Made by a program: the position numbers and the translations under genes. Positions 44,622-53,398 of a DNA stretch of 64,000 nt are shown piece after piece (the stretch's first letter is position 1; each line of letters starts with the position of its first letter). The stretch spans positions 1 to 64,000 of the forward strand of contig CAUJIN010000005.1 of the NCBI GenBank assembly GCA_963205495.1, read 5' to 3'. Source of the stretch: Pseudomonadota bacterium (GTDB lineage: Bacteria; Pseudomonadota; Gammaproteobacteria; Xanthomonadales; Xanthomonadaceae). The notes beneath the pieces are model-generated. The model did not search any database, had not been told where the DNA came from, and saw only the letters and a program-made list of their open reading frames with translations.

Positions 44622-46844
44622 ATGGGGATCAGGGCGCGCCAGGCGGGAGCAGCGATGATTCTGGTCGGCGCCTATCTGGCGCTGGCTTGGACCTCTCTGC
44701 TCGCCAGCGGCCCAACCGAAGTCACCCTGATCTGGCCACCCACCGGCATCGCGTTCGGCGCCCTGCTGTATTTCGGGCCGCGGTGGTGGCCGCTGCCGGC
44801 CGTTGCCGTGCTGCTGGTGCACCTGCTGGTCGCGCCCGTGCCCGCCTTGTTCATTCCCTGGTCGATCGGCGCAAACGTCATCGGCGGCGTATGCGGCGTC
44901 TGGCTGGTGCGCCGCCTGCTTCCGGACGTGGCCCGGCGCTTCGATCTTCCCGCCGGTGGCGCGGCGATCACCGGCGGACTGTTCGCCGCCTGCATCAGCT
45001 CCGCGATTGCGGCAGCCGGCCTGTGGGCCAGCGGCATGTCGCCCGGAAGCACGCTGCTGGCCGACGCCGTGCGCTGGGCGATGGGCGACCTGTTCGGCAT
45101 CGTCACGATGACGCCCATGACCCTCTCGGTCCTCTATCTGGCCTTCGATCGCAAGGACCATTCTCCTTCGGGAAACCGCCTGAACTATGCGACGAACACC
45201 GAGCTGAACCTCTGGGCAGCACTTGTCTTCCTCATCGTTGCAGGCGAAATCCTCATCGTCCGAACACTGCAGGCCCATGCGCTGGCCATGATCGGGCTGC
45301 CGCTGGCGGCCCTGATCTGGGCCGCGGTGCGGCTACCGCCCTGGGTCACCACGATATCCAACGCCATCGTCACCGTGCTGCTCGCAACGGCGGTAACGCT
45401 GGGCCTCGCCGGCCCCGCGCCTGCGACGCCCATCGAGGCCACCATCCTGGCGGCCTTCCTGTGCGTCATTGCGACCATTCCGATCACCCTCGCCATGGGG
45501 ATCCACCAGAGCCGAGTGGCGTCGGCGCGGCTGCTTCTTCGCGCCAGCACCGACCCCCTGACCGGTGCGCTCAGCCGCAGCGCCTTCGAATACCACACCC
45601 GGCGCGCGCTCCAGCTCACCCCGCTGCCTCCTTTGGCGCTGGCCTACATCGATCTCGATCGATTCCGCCTGATCAACGACGCCTTCAACCACGAAATCGG
45701 CGACAACCTGATCTGCGCGGTCGCCGGCGTCCTGCGCGCCAATCTTTCCCCCGGGGACGAACTGGCCCGCATCGGCGGCGACGAGTTCGCCGTTCTCATG
45801 CACGATGCCAAGCCAAACGCGGCCGCCGAGCGGGCGCGGCGGCTTTGCGAGGCGGTGGCGGCGTTCCGGTTCCAGGTCGGGGAACACGTTGCCGCGCCCA
45901 CGATCAGCATCGGCATCGTCAGCGCAAGCAAGGGCCGCACCGACTTCGGCAAGCTGCTGGCGCTCGCGGATACGGCCTGCTTCGCGGCCAAGGAACAGGG
46001 CGGGAACCGGGTCCAGCGGGTGGAATCGGGACCACGCGACATCGTGCAGAAAAGCTCGGAAACCATGCGTTCCGCGCTGTACCTGGGCCAGGCGATCGAG
46101 CAGGACCATTTCCGGCTGCACTGCCAGTCGATCGTGCCGCTGCAAACTCCTTCCGCAGGCGCGCTGCACTTCGAAGTCCTGACCCGCCTCCAGGCACCTG
46201 GGCAGGAACTGATCCTGCCCGGGCAGTTCATCGCCGCAGCCGAACGCTACGGACTTGCGGCACGACTGGACCGCCACGTGCTCGACAAGACCCTGCACTG
46301 GTTCGGTCGCCATCCCGAGCACGCGCGGCGGGTGGAGCTTTGCGCGATCAATCTGTCGGCCAGCTCGCTGCAGGACGAGAGCTTCCTCGACCACCTCACA
46401 GCAAGACTGGCCTCCAGCACGCTGCGCCCCGAACAGCTCTGCTTCGAGCTGACCGAAACCGCGGCGCTGGTGGATCTGGGCCGCGCCCAATCCTTCATCG
46501 CTGCGGTGCGCGCGATCGGCTGCCGATTCTCGCTCGACGACTTCGGAACCGGCTTCTGCTCGTTCGGCTATCTGCGCTCGCTGGACGTGGACTTCTTCAA
46601 GATCGACGGCAGCTTCGTGCGCGAGGTCGAGGCTTCGGCGCTGGCCCACGCCATCGTTCGCTCCATCACCGAAATCGCACGGGTCATGCGCAAGCAGACC
46701 ATCGCCGAGTGCACCGAAAACGAGGCGATCCGGCATCGTCTCGTCGACCTGGGAGTCAGCTTCGCGCAGGGCTACGCCATCGACCGCCCGATCGACATGG
46801 AGCGATATTTCAGCGAGGCCGCCCAAACGTCGGAGCTGGCCTGA
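44622..46844 (+). CDS. MASE1-GGDEF-EAL cyclic-di-GMP protein
   Basis: A 740-residue inner-membrane signalling protein. About eight helices of a MASE1 sensor (VTLIWPPTGIAFGALLYFGPRWW; PWSIGANVIGGVCGVWLVRRLLP) are followed by a GGDEF domain with intact ARIGGDEFAVL and an EAL domain. The EAL signature reads FEVLTRL, with Val for Ala, but Glu is kept. Other phosphodiesterase motifs appear usable (INLSASSL, FELTETAALV, DDFGTGFCSF, DFFKIDGSFV, AECTENEAIRHRL), so both activities are possible. The start used is the ATG at 44622; an upstream in-frame TTG at 44562 is less likely. Confidence 0.94.
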   Translation: MGIRARQAGAAMILVGAYLALAWTSLLASGPTEVTLIWPPTGIAFGALLYFGPRWWPLPAVAVLLVHLLVAPVPALFIPWSIGANVIGGVCGVWLVRRLLPDVARRFDLPAGGAAITGGLFAACISSAIAAAGLWASGMSPGSTLLADAVRWAMGDLFGIVTMTPMTLSVLYLAFDRKDHSPSGNRLNYATNTELNLWAALVFLIVAGEILIVRTLQAHALAMIGLPLAALIWAAVRLPPWVTTISNAIVTVLLATAVTLGLAGPAPATPIEATILAAFLCVIATIPITLAMGIHQSRVASARLLLRASTDPLTGALSRSAFEYHTRRALQLTPLPPLALAYIDLDRFRLINDAFNHEIGDNLICAVAGVLRANLSPGDELARIGGDEFAVLMHDAKPNAAAERARRLCEAVAAFRFQVGEHVAAPTISIGIVSASKGRTDFGKLLALADTACFAAKEQGGNRVQRVESGPRDIVQKSSETMRSALYLGQAIEQDHFRLHCQSIVPLQTPSAGALHFEVLTRLQAPGQELILPGQFIAAAERYGLAARLDRHVLDKTLHWFGRHPEHARRVELCAINLSASSLQDESFLDHLTARLASSTLRPEQLCFELTETAALVDLGRAQSFIAAVRAIGCRFSLDDFGTGFCSFGYLRSLDVDFFKIDGSFVREVEASALAHAIVRSITEIARVMRKQTIAECTENEAIRHRLVDLGVSFAQGYAIDRPIDMERYFSEAAQTSELA

Positions 46845-46851
46845 CGAAAGA

Positions 46852-47331
46852 TCAGCGGCTGCCAGATTCCATCGGCGCCGCCTCGAACTCCAGCCGCGTG
46901 CCGTCCGGCGCGATCAGCCGCATACCCTCCCCCTCGCGTTCCAGAACGAAGGGGTTCTCCAGCAGCGGCAGGAAGGCCTGCTCCACCGCGCTGCCTTCGC
47001 CTTCGCAATACATCATCGTGCTGCCCGGCGCCTGCAGTTGCAGGCGCTCGCCGCTCAATGCGTACGGAGCAAAGTAGCGGTTGCAGCCGGAAAATCCGAA
47101 GGCGCGGCCCTCATCGAAACCGAGCGTCACCTCGCGCGCGCCCGCAAGGCCGGCCAGCGGGCCGCGATCCACCCGGGCCAGACGCCAGAACTGGCCATCC
47201 AGCGGCCCCGAGGCTGAGGTTTCCGGAGACGCCGGCGCAGCGGTTTCCGCTTCGTCGGAAACCGGAACGCCGCCGCACGCCGCCAGCGCGAGCGCCGCGG
47301 CCACCACTACTCCAAACCGGCTCGATTCCAT
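46852..47331 (-). CDS. META-domain lipoprotein (HslJ-like)
   Basis: A 159-residue lipoprotein. The lipobox ALAACGG puts Cys at about residue 19; a Thr/Ser/Ala-rich linker is followed by a META domain (DGQFWRLARVDRG, GRAFGFSGCNRYFAPYAL, STMMYCEGEGSAVEQAFLPLL). META/HslJ proteins are linked to heat or antibiotic stress; exact function unknown. It is convergent with the GGDEF-EAL gene. Confidence 0.92.
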   Translation of the reverse strand: MESSRFGVVVAAALALAACGGVPVSDEAETAAPASPETSASGPLDGQFWRLARVDRGPLAGLAGAREVTLGFDEGRAFGFSGCNRYFAPYALSGERLQLQAPGSTMMYCEGEGSAVEQAFLPLLENPFVLEREGEGMRLIAPDGTRLEFEAAPMESGSR

Positions 47332-47374
47332 GCTTCACCTCCCACTCGTCACCGACGATCTCGCGCGCCCGGAC

Positions 47375-47626
47375 TCAACGCCTCTTTCCCAACATACCCC
47401 ACAGCACCAGCAGGATCACCGCGCCCACGACCGCACCGATGAAGCCCGCCGTCTGGCCGGGCTGGTACAAGCCCAGCTGCTGTCCGCCCCAGGAGGCCAG
47501 CAGCGAGCCGCCGACGCCCAGGACGATGGTCATGATCCAGCCCAGCGCATCCTTTCCCGGCTTGATCGCGCGCGCGACCAGCCCCGCAACGAAGCCGATC
47601 AGGATGGTGCCCAGAAGATTCATCAT
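47375..47626 (-). CDS. GlsB/YeaQ/YmgE-family stress membrane protein
   Basis: An 83-residue transglycosylase-associated-protein type with three helices and the glycine-rich signature (ILIGFVAGLVARAIKPGKDALGW, IVLGVGGSLLASWGG, GAVVGAVILLVLWGML). Usually induced in stress. AGGAG lies just upstream of the ATG pair at 47626. Confidence 0.93.
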   Translation of the reverse strand: MMNLLGTILIGFVAGLVARAIKPGKDALGWIMTIVLGVGGSLLASWGGQQLGLYQPGQTAGFIGAVVGAVILLVLWGMLGKRR

Positions 47627-47658
47627 GGTAATGCTCCTCGAATGGGAATAGCGCCTGC

Positions 47659-49161
47659 TCAGCAGCAGGAAGCGTGGCCGCCGAAACGGCTGTCACCCGC
47701 CGCGGCCGCCGAGCCGCGGGTCAATCCTGCCACACTCGCCGCCTGGTGCGCGGCCACCACGCAGGCCACGGCCGAAGTCACGCGCTTGCCGGTGGGGATG
47801 TGCAGGAATTCGTTGGGGCCGTGGGCGTTGGAGTGCGGGCCGAGCACGCCGGTGATCATGAACTGCGCACCGGGAAACTTCTCGCCCAGCATGCCCATGA
47901 AAGGAATCGTGCCGCCTTCGCCCATGTACATCGCCGGCTTGCCGAAAAAGGACTGCGAGGCTTCGGCGATGGCCGCGGAAAGCCAGGGCGACATCGCCGG
48001 CGCGTTCCAGCCGGTCGAGGATTTTTCCAGGGAAAACTCGACCTTGGCTCCATAGGGCGGATTGTCGACCAGCAACCTGCTGAGCACCTTGCCGGCACGC
48101 TCGCCGTCGAGCGTGGGCGGCAGGCGCAGGGAAACCTTCACCGCCGTGGTCGGGCGCAGCACGTTGCCGGCGCTGCCCAGCGGCGGCAGTCCGTCCACGC
48201 CGGTGATCGCCAGCGCCGGACGCCAGGTGCGATTGAGCACCAGCTCGGACAAATCGCTGGCCACCGGGCTCATGTCCGAGAGGAAGGGGAACTTGTCGAA
48301 CACCTCGTTGCCCAGCACCTCGGCCACGCGCTGCGCCTGCTCGATGCGCTCGGCCGGAATCTCGACGAAGAGATCGTCGATGCGGATCTTGCCGGTGGCC
48401 TGGTCCTCCAGTCGATCCAGCAGGCTGCGCAGGATGCGGAAGCTCGAAGGCACGATGCCCGAGGCATCGCCCGAATGCACGCCTTCGCTCAGCACGCTCA
48501 CCCGCAGGTTGCCGCCGGCCATGCCGCGCAGCGAAGTGGTGCACCACAGCTGCTCGTAGTTGCCGCAGCCCGAGTCCAGGCACACCACCAGCGAGGGTTT
48601 GCCGATGCGCGCAGCCAGGTGATCGACATAGAAAGGCAAGTCGTAGCTGCCCGACTCCTCGCAGGCCTCGATCAGCACCACGCAGCGCGCGTGCGGCACG
48701 CCCTGCTCCTGCAAGGCCAGGATCGCCGCCAGCGAACCGAAGATCGCATAGCCATCGTCCGCGCCGCCGCGACCGTAGAGCTTGTCGCCCTTGAGCACGG
48801 GCTTCCACGGCCCGAGATCCTCGGCCCAGCCGGTCATCTCCGGCTGCTTGTCCAGGTGCCCGTAGAGCAGCACGCAGTCGTCGCTGGCCGGATCGGTGCC
48901 GGGAATGTCGATGAAGATCAGCGGCGTGCGCCCTTCCAGACGCACCACCTCGACCTGCATGCCGGAAATGGGCTGCGCTCGCGCCCAGCCCGCCATCAGC
49001 TCCACCGTCTGGTCCATGTAGCCGTGCGCCACCCAGTCGGGATCGAACAGCGGCGACTTGTTCGGAATGCGGATGTACTCGACCAGCCGGGGCACGATGT
49101 CCTCGTCCCATTTGTGCGAGACATAGCGGTCGATGCGGGCGGTATCCATGGCCTGTTCCAT
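47659..49161 (-). CDS. M20-family dipeptidase/carboxypeptidase
   Basis: A 500-residue di-zinc metallopeptidase. Ligands and catalytic residues are His/Asp in VLLYGHLDKQPEM, Asp in GRGGADDGYAIF, the Glu pair in IEACEESGSYD, Asp in VVCLDSGCGNYEQ and the C-terminal His in GPHSNAHGPNEFLH. The dimerisation domain lies in the middle (~210-360). It probably hydrolyses dipeptides or acylated amino acids in the cytoplasm. It ends with an unusual GGHASCC tail. No good SD precedes the ATG at 49161; an ATG at 49149 is possible. Confidence 0.94.
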   Translation of the reverse strand: MEQAMDTARIDRYVSHKWDEDIVPRLVEYIRIPNKSPLFDPDWVAHGYMDQTVELMAGWARAQPISGMQVEVVRLEGRTPLIFIDIPGTDPASDDCVLLYGHLDKQPEMTGWAEDLGPWKPVLKGDKLYGRGGADDGYAIFGSLAAILALQEQGVPHARCVVLIEACEESGSYDLPFYVDHLAARIGKPSLVVCLDSGCGNYEQLWCTTSLRGMAGGNLRVSVLSEGVHSGDASGIVPSSFRILRSLLDRLEDQATGKIRIDDLFVEIPAERIEQAQRVAEVLGNEVFDKFPFLSDMSPVASDLSELVLNRTWRPALAITGVDGLPPLGSAGNVLRPTTAVKVSLRLPPTLDGERAGKVLSRLLVDNPPYGAKVEFSLEKSSTGWNAPAMSPWLSAAIAEASQSFFGKPAMYMGEGGTIPFMGMLGEKFPGAQFMITGVLGPHSNAHGPNEFLHIPTGKRVTSAVACVVAAHQAASVAGLTRGSAAAAGDSRFGGHASCC

Positions 49162-49264
49162 TGGAGGGAAAACCGCAATTCTACCCGCTCACGCCACTCC
49201 CCCGCTCCACCCGGCGCCCACCGCCGCGCTACGCTTGAGCACCCGACACGGCCCGACCGCAACG

Positions 49265-49870
49265 ATGCCCGCGACACTGCGCCACCTGCCCGCCAATGAA
49301 TACCGCCGCGAACGCTGGCGCAACGACCAGGGCTGGACCCGCGAAATCACGCGCTGGCCCGACGCGGACGACTACGCCTGGCGCGCCTCGATCGCGGAAA
49401 TCCACCGCGACACGCTGTTCTCCGCCTATCCCGGCTATCGCCGGGCGCAGGTTCTGCTGCAGGGCAATGCCCTGCGCCTGGGTTTCACCGACGGCCGCCG
49501 CGTCACCCTGGAAGCCCCGCACGCGCGATTGGAGTTCGACGGCGCCGATGTGGTGGCCTGCCATCTCCCCGACGGCCCGGTTCAGGTGTTCAACCTGATC
49601 TGGGACCCGCAGCAAATCGACGCGCGCCTCCTGCACCGCCCGCTCGTGGGTCCGATGGTATTCCTTCCCGAAGAAGACGTGCGCTGGTTCATCCATCTCC
49701 TGGCCGGCACCGCGCAGCTCAAGGCGCCGCAACCGATCGGACTGGCCGGAGGCGACAGCCTGCTGGCGCAGCCCGCATCCGGCGAACGCCTCGTGCTGGA
49801 AGGCAGCGGCGAGGTGCTGGTGGTCCGCCTTGCCCAGCCGACCGCATCGGAAAGCGACGCCGCCTCCTGA
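49265..49870 (+). CDS. hutD: HutD/Ves-family protein
   Basis: A 201-residue cupin-like HutD protein (MPATLRHLPANEYRRERWRNDQGWTREITRWPD; WRASIAEIHRDTLFSAYPGYRRAQVLLQGNALRL; HLPDGPVQVFNLIWD). HutD is associated with histidine utilisation and may sense or limit the pathway. It lies far from hutI in this window. Confidence 0.92.
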   Translation: MPATLRHLPANEYRRERWRNDQGWTREITRWPDADDYAWRASIAEIHRDTLFSAYPGYRRAQVLLQGNALRLGFTDGRRVTLEAPHARLEFDGADVVACHLPDGPVQVFNLIWDPQQIDARLLHRPLVGPMVFLPEEDVRWFIHLLAGTAQLKAPQPIGLAGGDSLLAQPASGERLVLEGSGEVLVVRLAQPTASESDAAS

Positions 49871-49987
49871 CCTGCGCGCAGCAGGGCCCGCGCCCGACAG
49901 CGATTTTTCCGCTGCCATCGGCGGCCATGCTTGGCAGCTCCCCGACTGCCGGCTACCCTGCGCTGCTTTTCCACGCAGGTACAAAAC

Positions 49988-50623
49988 ATGCCTTCGCCCG
50001 CGCCCCATACCCCTCCCGATGGCATCCATCCCAAGCGCCTTGCACCCCTGCCCGCACTGATCTTCGCTTCGCGCTGGCTGCAGTTGCCCCTGTACCTCGG
50101 ACTCATCGTGGCGCAGTGCGTGTACGTCTTTCTGTTCGGCAAGGAACTCTGGCACCTGATCCACGATGCACCCAACATGGGCGAACAGCAGATCATGCTG
50201 CTGGTCCTCGGCCTGATCGACGTGGTGATGATCTCGAATCTGCTGATGATGGTGATCGTCGGCGGCTACGAAACCTTCGTCTCTCGCCTTCGCCTCGAGG
50301 GTCATCCCGACCAGCCGGAGTGGCTGAGCCACGTCAACGCCTCCGTGCTCAAGGTCAAGCTGGCCATGGCGATCATCGGCATCTCCTCGATCCACCTCTT
50401 GAAAACCTTCATCGCCGCCGGCACCCTGAACGGGCTGCCGTTCTGCCCACCCGAATTGATCGCCACCGCGGCAGCCAACCTCGGCGCGCAGCGCTGCTCG
50501 GCACTGACCACCGATGGCGTGCTGTGGCAGACCCTGATCCACGCCGTATTCATCCTCTCGGCCATCGGCATTGCCTGGACCGACCGTCTGATGCTCCATC
50601 CCGGAAAGTCCGCAAAGCACTGA
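49988..50623 (+). CDS. YqhA-like TIGR00645 membrane protein
   Basis: A 211-residue protein with four predicted helices. It matches the TIGR00645 pattern ([69 protein letters not shown]), of unknown function. The ATG at 49988 follows AGGTAC. Confidence 0.92.
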   Translation: MPSPAPHTPPDGIHPKRLAPLPALIFASRWLQLPLYLGLIVAQCVYVFLFGKELWHLIHDAPNMGEQQIMLLVLGLIDVVMISNLLMMVIVGGYETFVSRLRLEGHPDQPEWLSHVNASVLKVKLAMAIIGISSIHLLKTFIAAGTLNGLPFCPPELIATAAANLGAQRCSALTTDGVLWQTLIHAVFILSAIGIAWTDRLMLHPGKSAKH

Positions 50624-50744
50624 CCCCAGGCACGGAGCCGGTACCAACCACCTGCCGAATCCAGTGCTCGCAGCGGGAAGCTTCTGCCCGTGACTCACCT
50701 CGCCGGCAGAACCACATCACCGGAACAACACCGCCAGACTGCGC

Positions 50745-50773
50745 TTGACCTTTCCTGTCCAAACCGATCTAAT
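50745..50773 (+). promoter_or_regulatory. Sigma-70 promoter for tRNA-Phe
   Basis: TTGACC (50745-50750), 17-bp spacer, TCTAAT (50768-50773). The start site near 50780 would be about 45 nt before the mature tRNA. Confidence 0.8.
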
Positions 50774-50824
50774 AGCGCGCTCGCTGCGGCCGATTCCCAT
50801 CCCGCAACGACACCCCAGAAGCAA

Positions 50825-50900
50825 GGCCCGGTAGCTCAGTTGGTAGAGCAGCGGATTGAAAATCCGCGTGTCGGTGGTTCGATTCCGCCCCGGGCCACCA
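50825..50900 (+). tRNA. tRNA-Phe (anticodon GAA)
   Basis: A 76-nt cloverleaf: acceptor GGCCCGG / CCGGGCC, D-arm GCTC...GAGC, anticodon stem GCGGA / TCCGC with loop TTGAAAA (anticodon 50858-50860), T-arm GGTGG-TTCGATT-CCGCC, and encoded CCA at 50898-50900. The encoded CCA is normal for gammaproteobacteria. Confidence 0.98.
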
Positions 50901-50907
50901 TATTCAA

Positions 50908-50933
50908 AAGCCCGAACTCGTTTCGGGCTTTTT
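50908..50933 (+). terminator. Terminator after tRNA-Phe
   Basis: AAGCCCGA / TCGGGCTT stem with a 7-base loop, followed by T residues, 7 bp after the tRNA. Confidence 0.9.
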
Positions 50934-51160
50934 CATGTCTGCCCGCAGCGCCAGCCCTGGCGGGACTTCGCGGCCAGGCCTCGCGAGCGCCGACCTCCAG
51001 AACCCCGCGTTTTCACCCCCACCGCCGCCTCTCTGTTCTCCGTTTTCTCTGGTCGTCTCGCGAGCGTGCGCGAGGGCACATCCTTTGCTGGCGCGGGGTT
51101 GGCTGCGGTCGGTTGTGGCTGGCAACTGCTGGGCGAGAGCGACCGAGCACGGAGCGGGCG

Positions 51161-51184
51161 TAAAAAAACCGCCCGAAGGCGGTT
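51161..51184 (-). terminator. Terminator for the minus-strand accessory operon
   Basis: Stem AACCGCC / GGCGGTT with loop CGAA; seven consecutive A on the plus strand (51162-51168) give the T-run on the minus strand. It lies just after the last gene of the minus-strand run. The 51-51.16 kb stretch before it carries no supported gene. Confidence 0.88.
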
Positions 51185-51206
51185 GCTGGCGCTGCGGCCG
51201 ATGCAG

Positions 51207-51680
51207 TCACACGGACGACGCAAGCACCCGCACCTGGTCGCCCCAGTCGTTGGGCCAAGGACGGCGCATCACCTTCTCCAGCACGGCGTCGGGCGAACCC
51301 GCCAGTCGCTCCACGACCTCCGGGGCCAGCAGGGTCAACCGCATGACCCGGCGTACCTGCGTCACGTCCATGCCCTCGGCCTCGGCGATCTCGGCGACCG
51401 ACGCCGCCCGCTGTTCGTCGAGCAGCCGTTGCCAGTGCTGCGCCAGCCCGAGGGCGCGCATCAGTGCGGTGTCCTGCGCCGCCGCCCGCGCTTCCCGCTC
51501 CCGGATGGTCTCCGACAGGAATTCCTGCGGCACATCCAGCGGCGTGATCACCTGCTTCTTGTAGCCGCGCTTGACCAGTGTCCAGGGCACGAAGGTTTCG
51601 AGCCGCACGCCACCGGCAGGGGCCGGGAGCTCGTGGGTGATGGGGCGGCCCGTTTGCTTGCCGTAGTCATTGCGGGGCAT
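51207..51680 (-). CDS. Mobile-element-type helix-turn-helix protein
   Basis: A 157-residue protein. Residues 1-55 (PITHELPAPAGGVRLETFVPWTLVKRGYKKQVITPLD) are of unknown fold. Residues about 75-130 (LGLAQHWQRLLDEQRAASVAEIAEAEGMDVTQVRRVMRLTLLAPEVVERLAG) form a helix-turn-helix like that found near serine recombinases and DUF2924 genes in mobile elements, with some likeness to ParB/KorB HTH. AGGAGG lies upstream of the ATG at 51680. It follows the broken DUF2924 gene and ends the minus-strand run. Confidence 0.75.
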   Translation of the reverse strand: MPRNDYGKQTGRPITHELPAPAGGVRLETFVPWTLVKRGYKKQVITPLDVPQEFLSETIREREARAAAQDTALMRALGLAQHWQRLLDEQRAASVAEIAEAEGMDVTQVRRVMRLTLLAPEVVERLAGSPDAVLEKVMRRPWPNDWGDQVRVLASSV

Positions 51681-51689
51681 CCTGTCCTC

Positions 51690-51920
51690 CTACCTGACGC
51701 GATGCTCACGTTCACCCCATTCGCGCAGCAGGATCGTCCCAGGCGCGAAATTGAACTCGCGCGGCTTGGCGCGCAACTTGATCTTGGAGTGAGGGGACCG
51801 ATGGCTTCGAGCCGTTTCCGTGTCTCGGGAGCCAAGCCGCCGAAGGCCTCTTCCTGCATCTTGTAGGCAATGCGGGACTCGACGTGCGTGCGGTTCGGGT
51901 ACCTGAGCAAGCTCACCGGC
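51690..51920 (-). pseudogene. DUF2924 gene, frameshifted and shortened
   Basis: Two reading frames together give a DUF2924-like protein. The first (about 51920-51805) has LLRYPNRTHVESRIAYKMQE then EAFGGLAPETRKRLEAIG. The second (about 51800-51690) has SKIKLRAKPREFNFAPGTILLREWGEREHRV. The frame changes near 51800 at a CCCC run, needing one inserted or deleted base, and the usual C-terminal third after EHRV is absent. The N-terminus is unclear. DUF2924 genes accompany recombinases in phage-like elements. Either real decay or a sequencing error explains the shift; the missing C-terminus favours decay. Confidence 0.7.
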
Positions 51921-52036
51921 ACCAAGACACCAACCTCCATCGAACGCGGTGCCATCGAAGCCATCAAGGGCCGCTGGCGGTCCGCCATGGCGCAGGCGCT
52001 CATCGCAGGCAAGGACCTCGAACGCGAACTGATCGA

Positions 52037-52210
52037 CTACATGGCCATCCAGTGCTGTGCGCTCTGGCGCTCGAATTCGAGAATGTCCGCTTCGTGGTAG
52101 CGGACGTGGTGAAAGAGCTTGTGCCAAAGCGGCCCCTCGTTGTCGAGACGCCAGCGCCGCAGGGTTTTCAGGCTGACCTTCCAGCGGACGGCGATCTGCC
52201 TCTCGGTCAT
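52037..52210 (-). CDS. Small excisionase/AlpA-like helix-turn-helix protein
   Basis: A 57-residue protein MTERQIAVRWKVSLKTLRRWRLDNEGPLWHKL... with a MerR/Xis-type winged HTH followed by VRYHEADILEFE, the common plan of AlpA/excisionase-like DNA-binding proteins. A GTG at 52225 with GGAG upstream is an alternative start. It lies between yhaV and the DUF2924 remnant. Confidence 0.75.
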   Translation of the reverse strand: MTERQIAVRWKVSLKTLRRWRLDNEGPLWHKLFHHVRYHEADILEFERQSAQHWMAM

Positions 52211-52284
52211 CACGGGATAGTGCACCTTCTTCTCCAAGACGAAGACGCGCCCATGACAACGCTGTTCGGTAGTGAAGCCAAGCG

Positions 52285-52791
52285 CTACGGCTTGATGCCA
52301 GCGGCGAACTGCTGCAAGCGCAGCCCCTCGGCACGCGCCTCGGCCAGCAACTGGTTCCAGTCGCCCGGTGGGTGGCCGCCTTCCAGCATCTTGCGGAATA
52401 CGCGGTAGGCATCGTCGCCACTTTCGTAGGCGCGCTTGGTGTCCTCGTCGTTGACCCACGCAAACACGATCACCTTGCTGGGCGCGTGATAACGAAAGAA
52501 GAGTCGGTACTGCTGGAAGAACTTGGCCCGGAACCAGTGTTTGTGATCGTTTCCCAAGGTGCTGCCTTGGCGGTACTCTGGTCGAGCTGGATCTTGCGGA
52601 ATGACGTCGAAGGCGAGCCTGATGATCGCCGCCAGCCGCTTGCTGGCGTTCTTCTTCCCGTATCCGTCCGGGTCTTTCTGCTTGAAGGACTCGACCTGGC
52701 GCGCCAGCGCCTCAATCTGTGCGAGGAACAGCGGGTGGGCAAAAACCGTCCATCCGTGGATGACCAGAGGCGCGGTCTTCCCCGCGCTCAT
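52285..52791 (-). CDS. yhaV: YhaV-family ribonuclease toxin
   Basis: A 168-residue RelE-superfamily mRNA interferase of the PrlF-YhaV system. Family stretches are VIHGWTVFAHPLFLAQIEALARQVE, FDVIPQDPARPEYRQGSTLG, HWFRAKFFQQYRLFFRYHAPSKVIVFAWVNDEDTKRAYESGDDAY and the VFRKMLEGGHPPGDWNQLL tail. The length is normal and catalytic basic/aromatic residues are kept, so it is probably functional. The ATG overlaps the prlF stop (ATGA). Confidence 0.94.
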   Translation of the reverse strand: MSAGKTAPLVIHGWTVFAHPLFLAQIEALARQVESFKQKDPDGYGKKNASKRLAAIIRLAFDVIPQDPARPEYRQGSTLGNDHKHWFRAKFFQQYRLFFRYHAPSKVIVFAWVNDEDTKRAYESGDDAYRVFRKMLEGGHPPGDWNQLLAEARAEGLRLQQFAAGIKP

Positions 52792-53117
52792 TCATCATCT
52801 GCCGACAGGGCGGCATCAAGATCGACCTCGATGCCACCGACCAGCGACTGGAGCCGTTGGACAAGGCCCGCATCCACGGTCTGCAGGCGCTCAGGATGGC
52901 TTGCCATGTCGCGAGCCAGAAAGCCCAGGAACTGACCGAGCACCGGGTCGTCACCCTCGGAGCCTGCAGCGCGCGTCAGCACAACCTCGCCGCCGGGGCG
53001 GATCGAGTAGTGGATCTTGTCGCGCTTGCCGAGCTTGAGGGCGCGACGCACGGTTTCCGGCACCGTGGTCTGGTAACGGTCGGTCAGCGTGGATTCGGCG
53101 TCGAGGGTGGCGGGCAT
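52788..53117 (-). CDS. prlF: PrlF-family antitoxin (AbrB/SpoVT fold)
   Basis: A 109-residue swapped-hairpin AbrB-type antitoxin (LDAESTLTDRYQTTVPETVRRALKLGKRDKIHYSIRPGGEVVLTRA), with a C-terminal toxin-binding part (DPVLGQFLGFLARDMASHPERLQTVDAGLVQRLQSLV). It starts at ATG 53117 with GGAG 10 bp upstream. It binds YhaV and, as a complex, represses its own promoter; palindromes upstream are likely operators. Confidence 0.94.
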   Translation of the reverse strand: MPATLDAESTLTDRYQTTVPETVRRALKLGKRDKIHYSIRPGGEVVLTRAAGSEGDDPVLGQFLGFLARDMASHPERLQTVDAGLVQRLQSLVGGIEVDLDAALSADDE

Positions 53118-53144
53118 GGCGCGCTCCGATTGAAGGGGAATACC

Positions 53145-53158
53145 TGCATGGTAATGCA
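53145..53158. promoter_or_regulatory. Palindrome upstream of prlF, operator 1
   Basis: TGCAT-GGTA-ATGCA, 28 bp before the prlF ATG. It shares TGCAT half-sites with operator 2. Confidence 0.65.
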
Positions 53159-53173
53159 ATCGCCTTGCCTCGT

Positions 53174-53189
53174 CAATGCAGCTGCATTG
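53174..53189. promoter_or_regulatory. Palindrome upstream of prlF, operator 2
   Basis: CAATGCAGCTGCATTG, a perfect 16-bp palindrome. Its centre is about 30 bp (three helical turns) from that of operator 1, so complexes could sit on the same DNA face. Confidence 0.7.
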
Positions 53190-53398
53190 TCTGCGCTTGT
53201 TGCCATCCTGCCCGGAGTTCCGGAGGATGACCGGCTGCCAGTGAGCATGCATTGAACGCGACGAGCCTGCCTGTCCACCCGTTCCCGCCGATGTCCGTCG
53301 AAACGCCCAAATGGCCCAAAATCAGGACTGCGGCCCAATGGGCGGACTTTGTTCTAGGAATGAGTTGTGGGTTTGGAGCCGGAGTCCACCACCACTAT
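53190..53398. other. Non-coding stretch between prlF operators and the parE remnant
   Basis: About 210 bp of less GC-rich DNA without a supported gene; looks like scar sequence in the decayed accessory patch. Confidence 0.45.

Noticed and set aside
51000..51160. Coding sequence between tRNA-Phe terminator and the HTH gene
   Set aside because: Frames on both strands are short, Arg/Ser-rich and lack SD or family resemblance.
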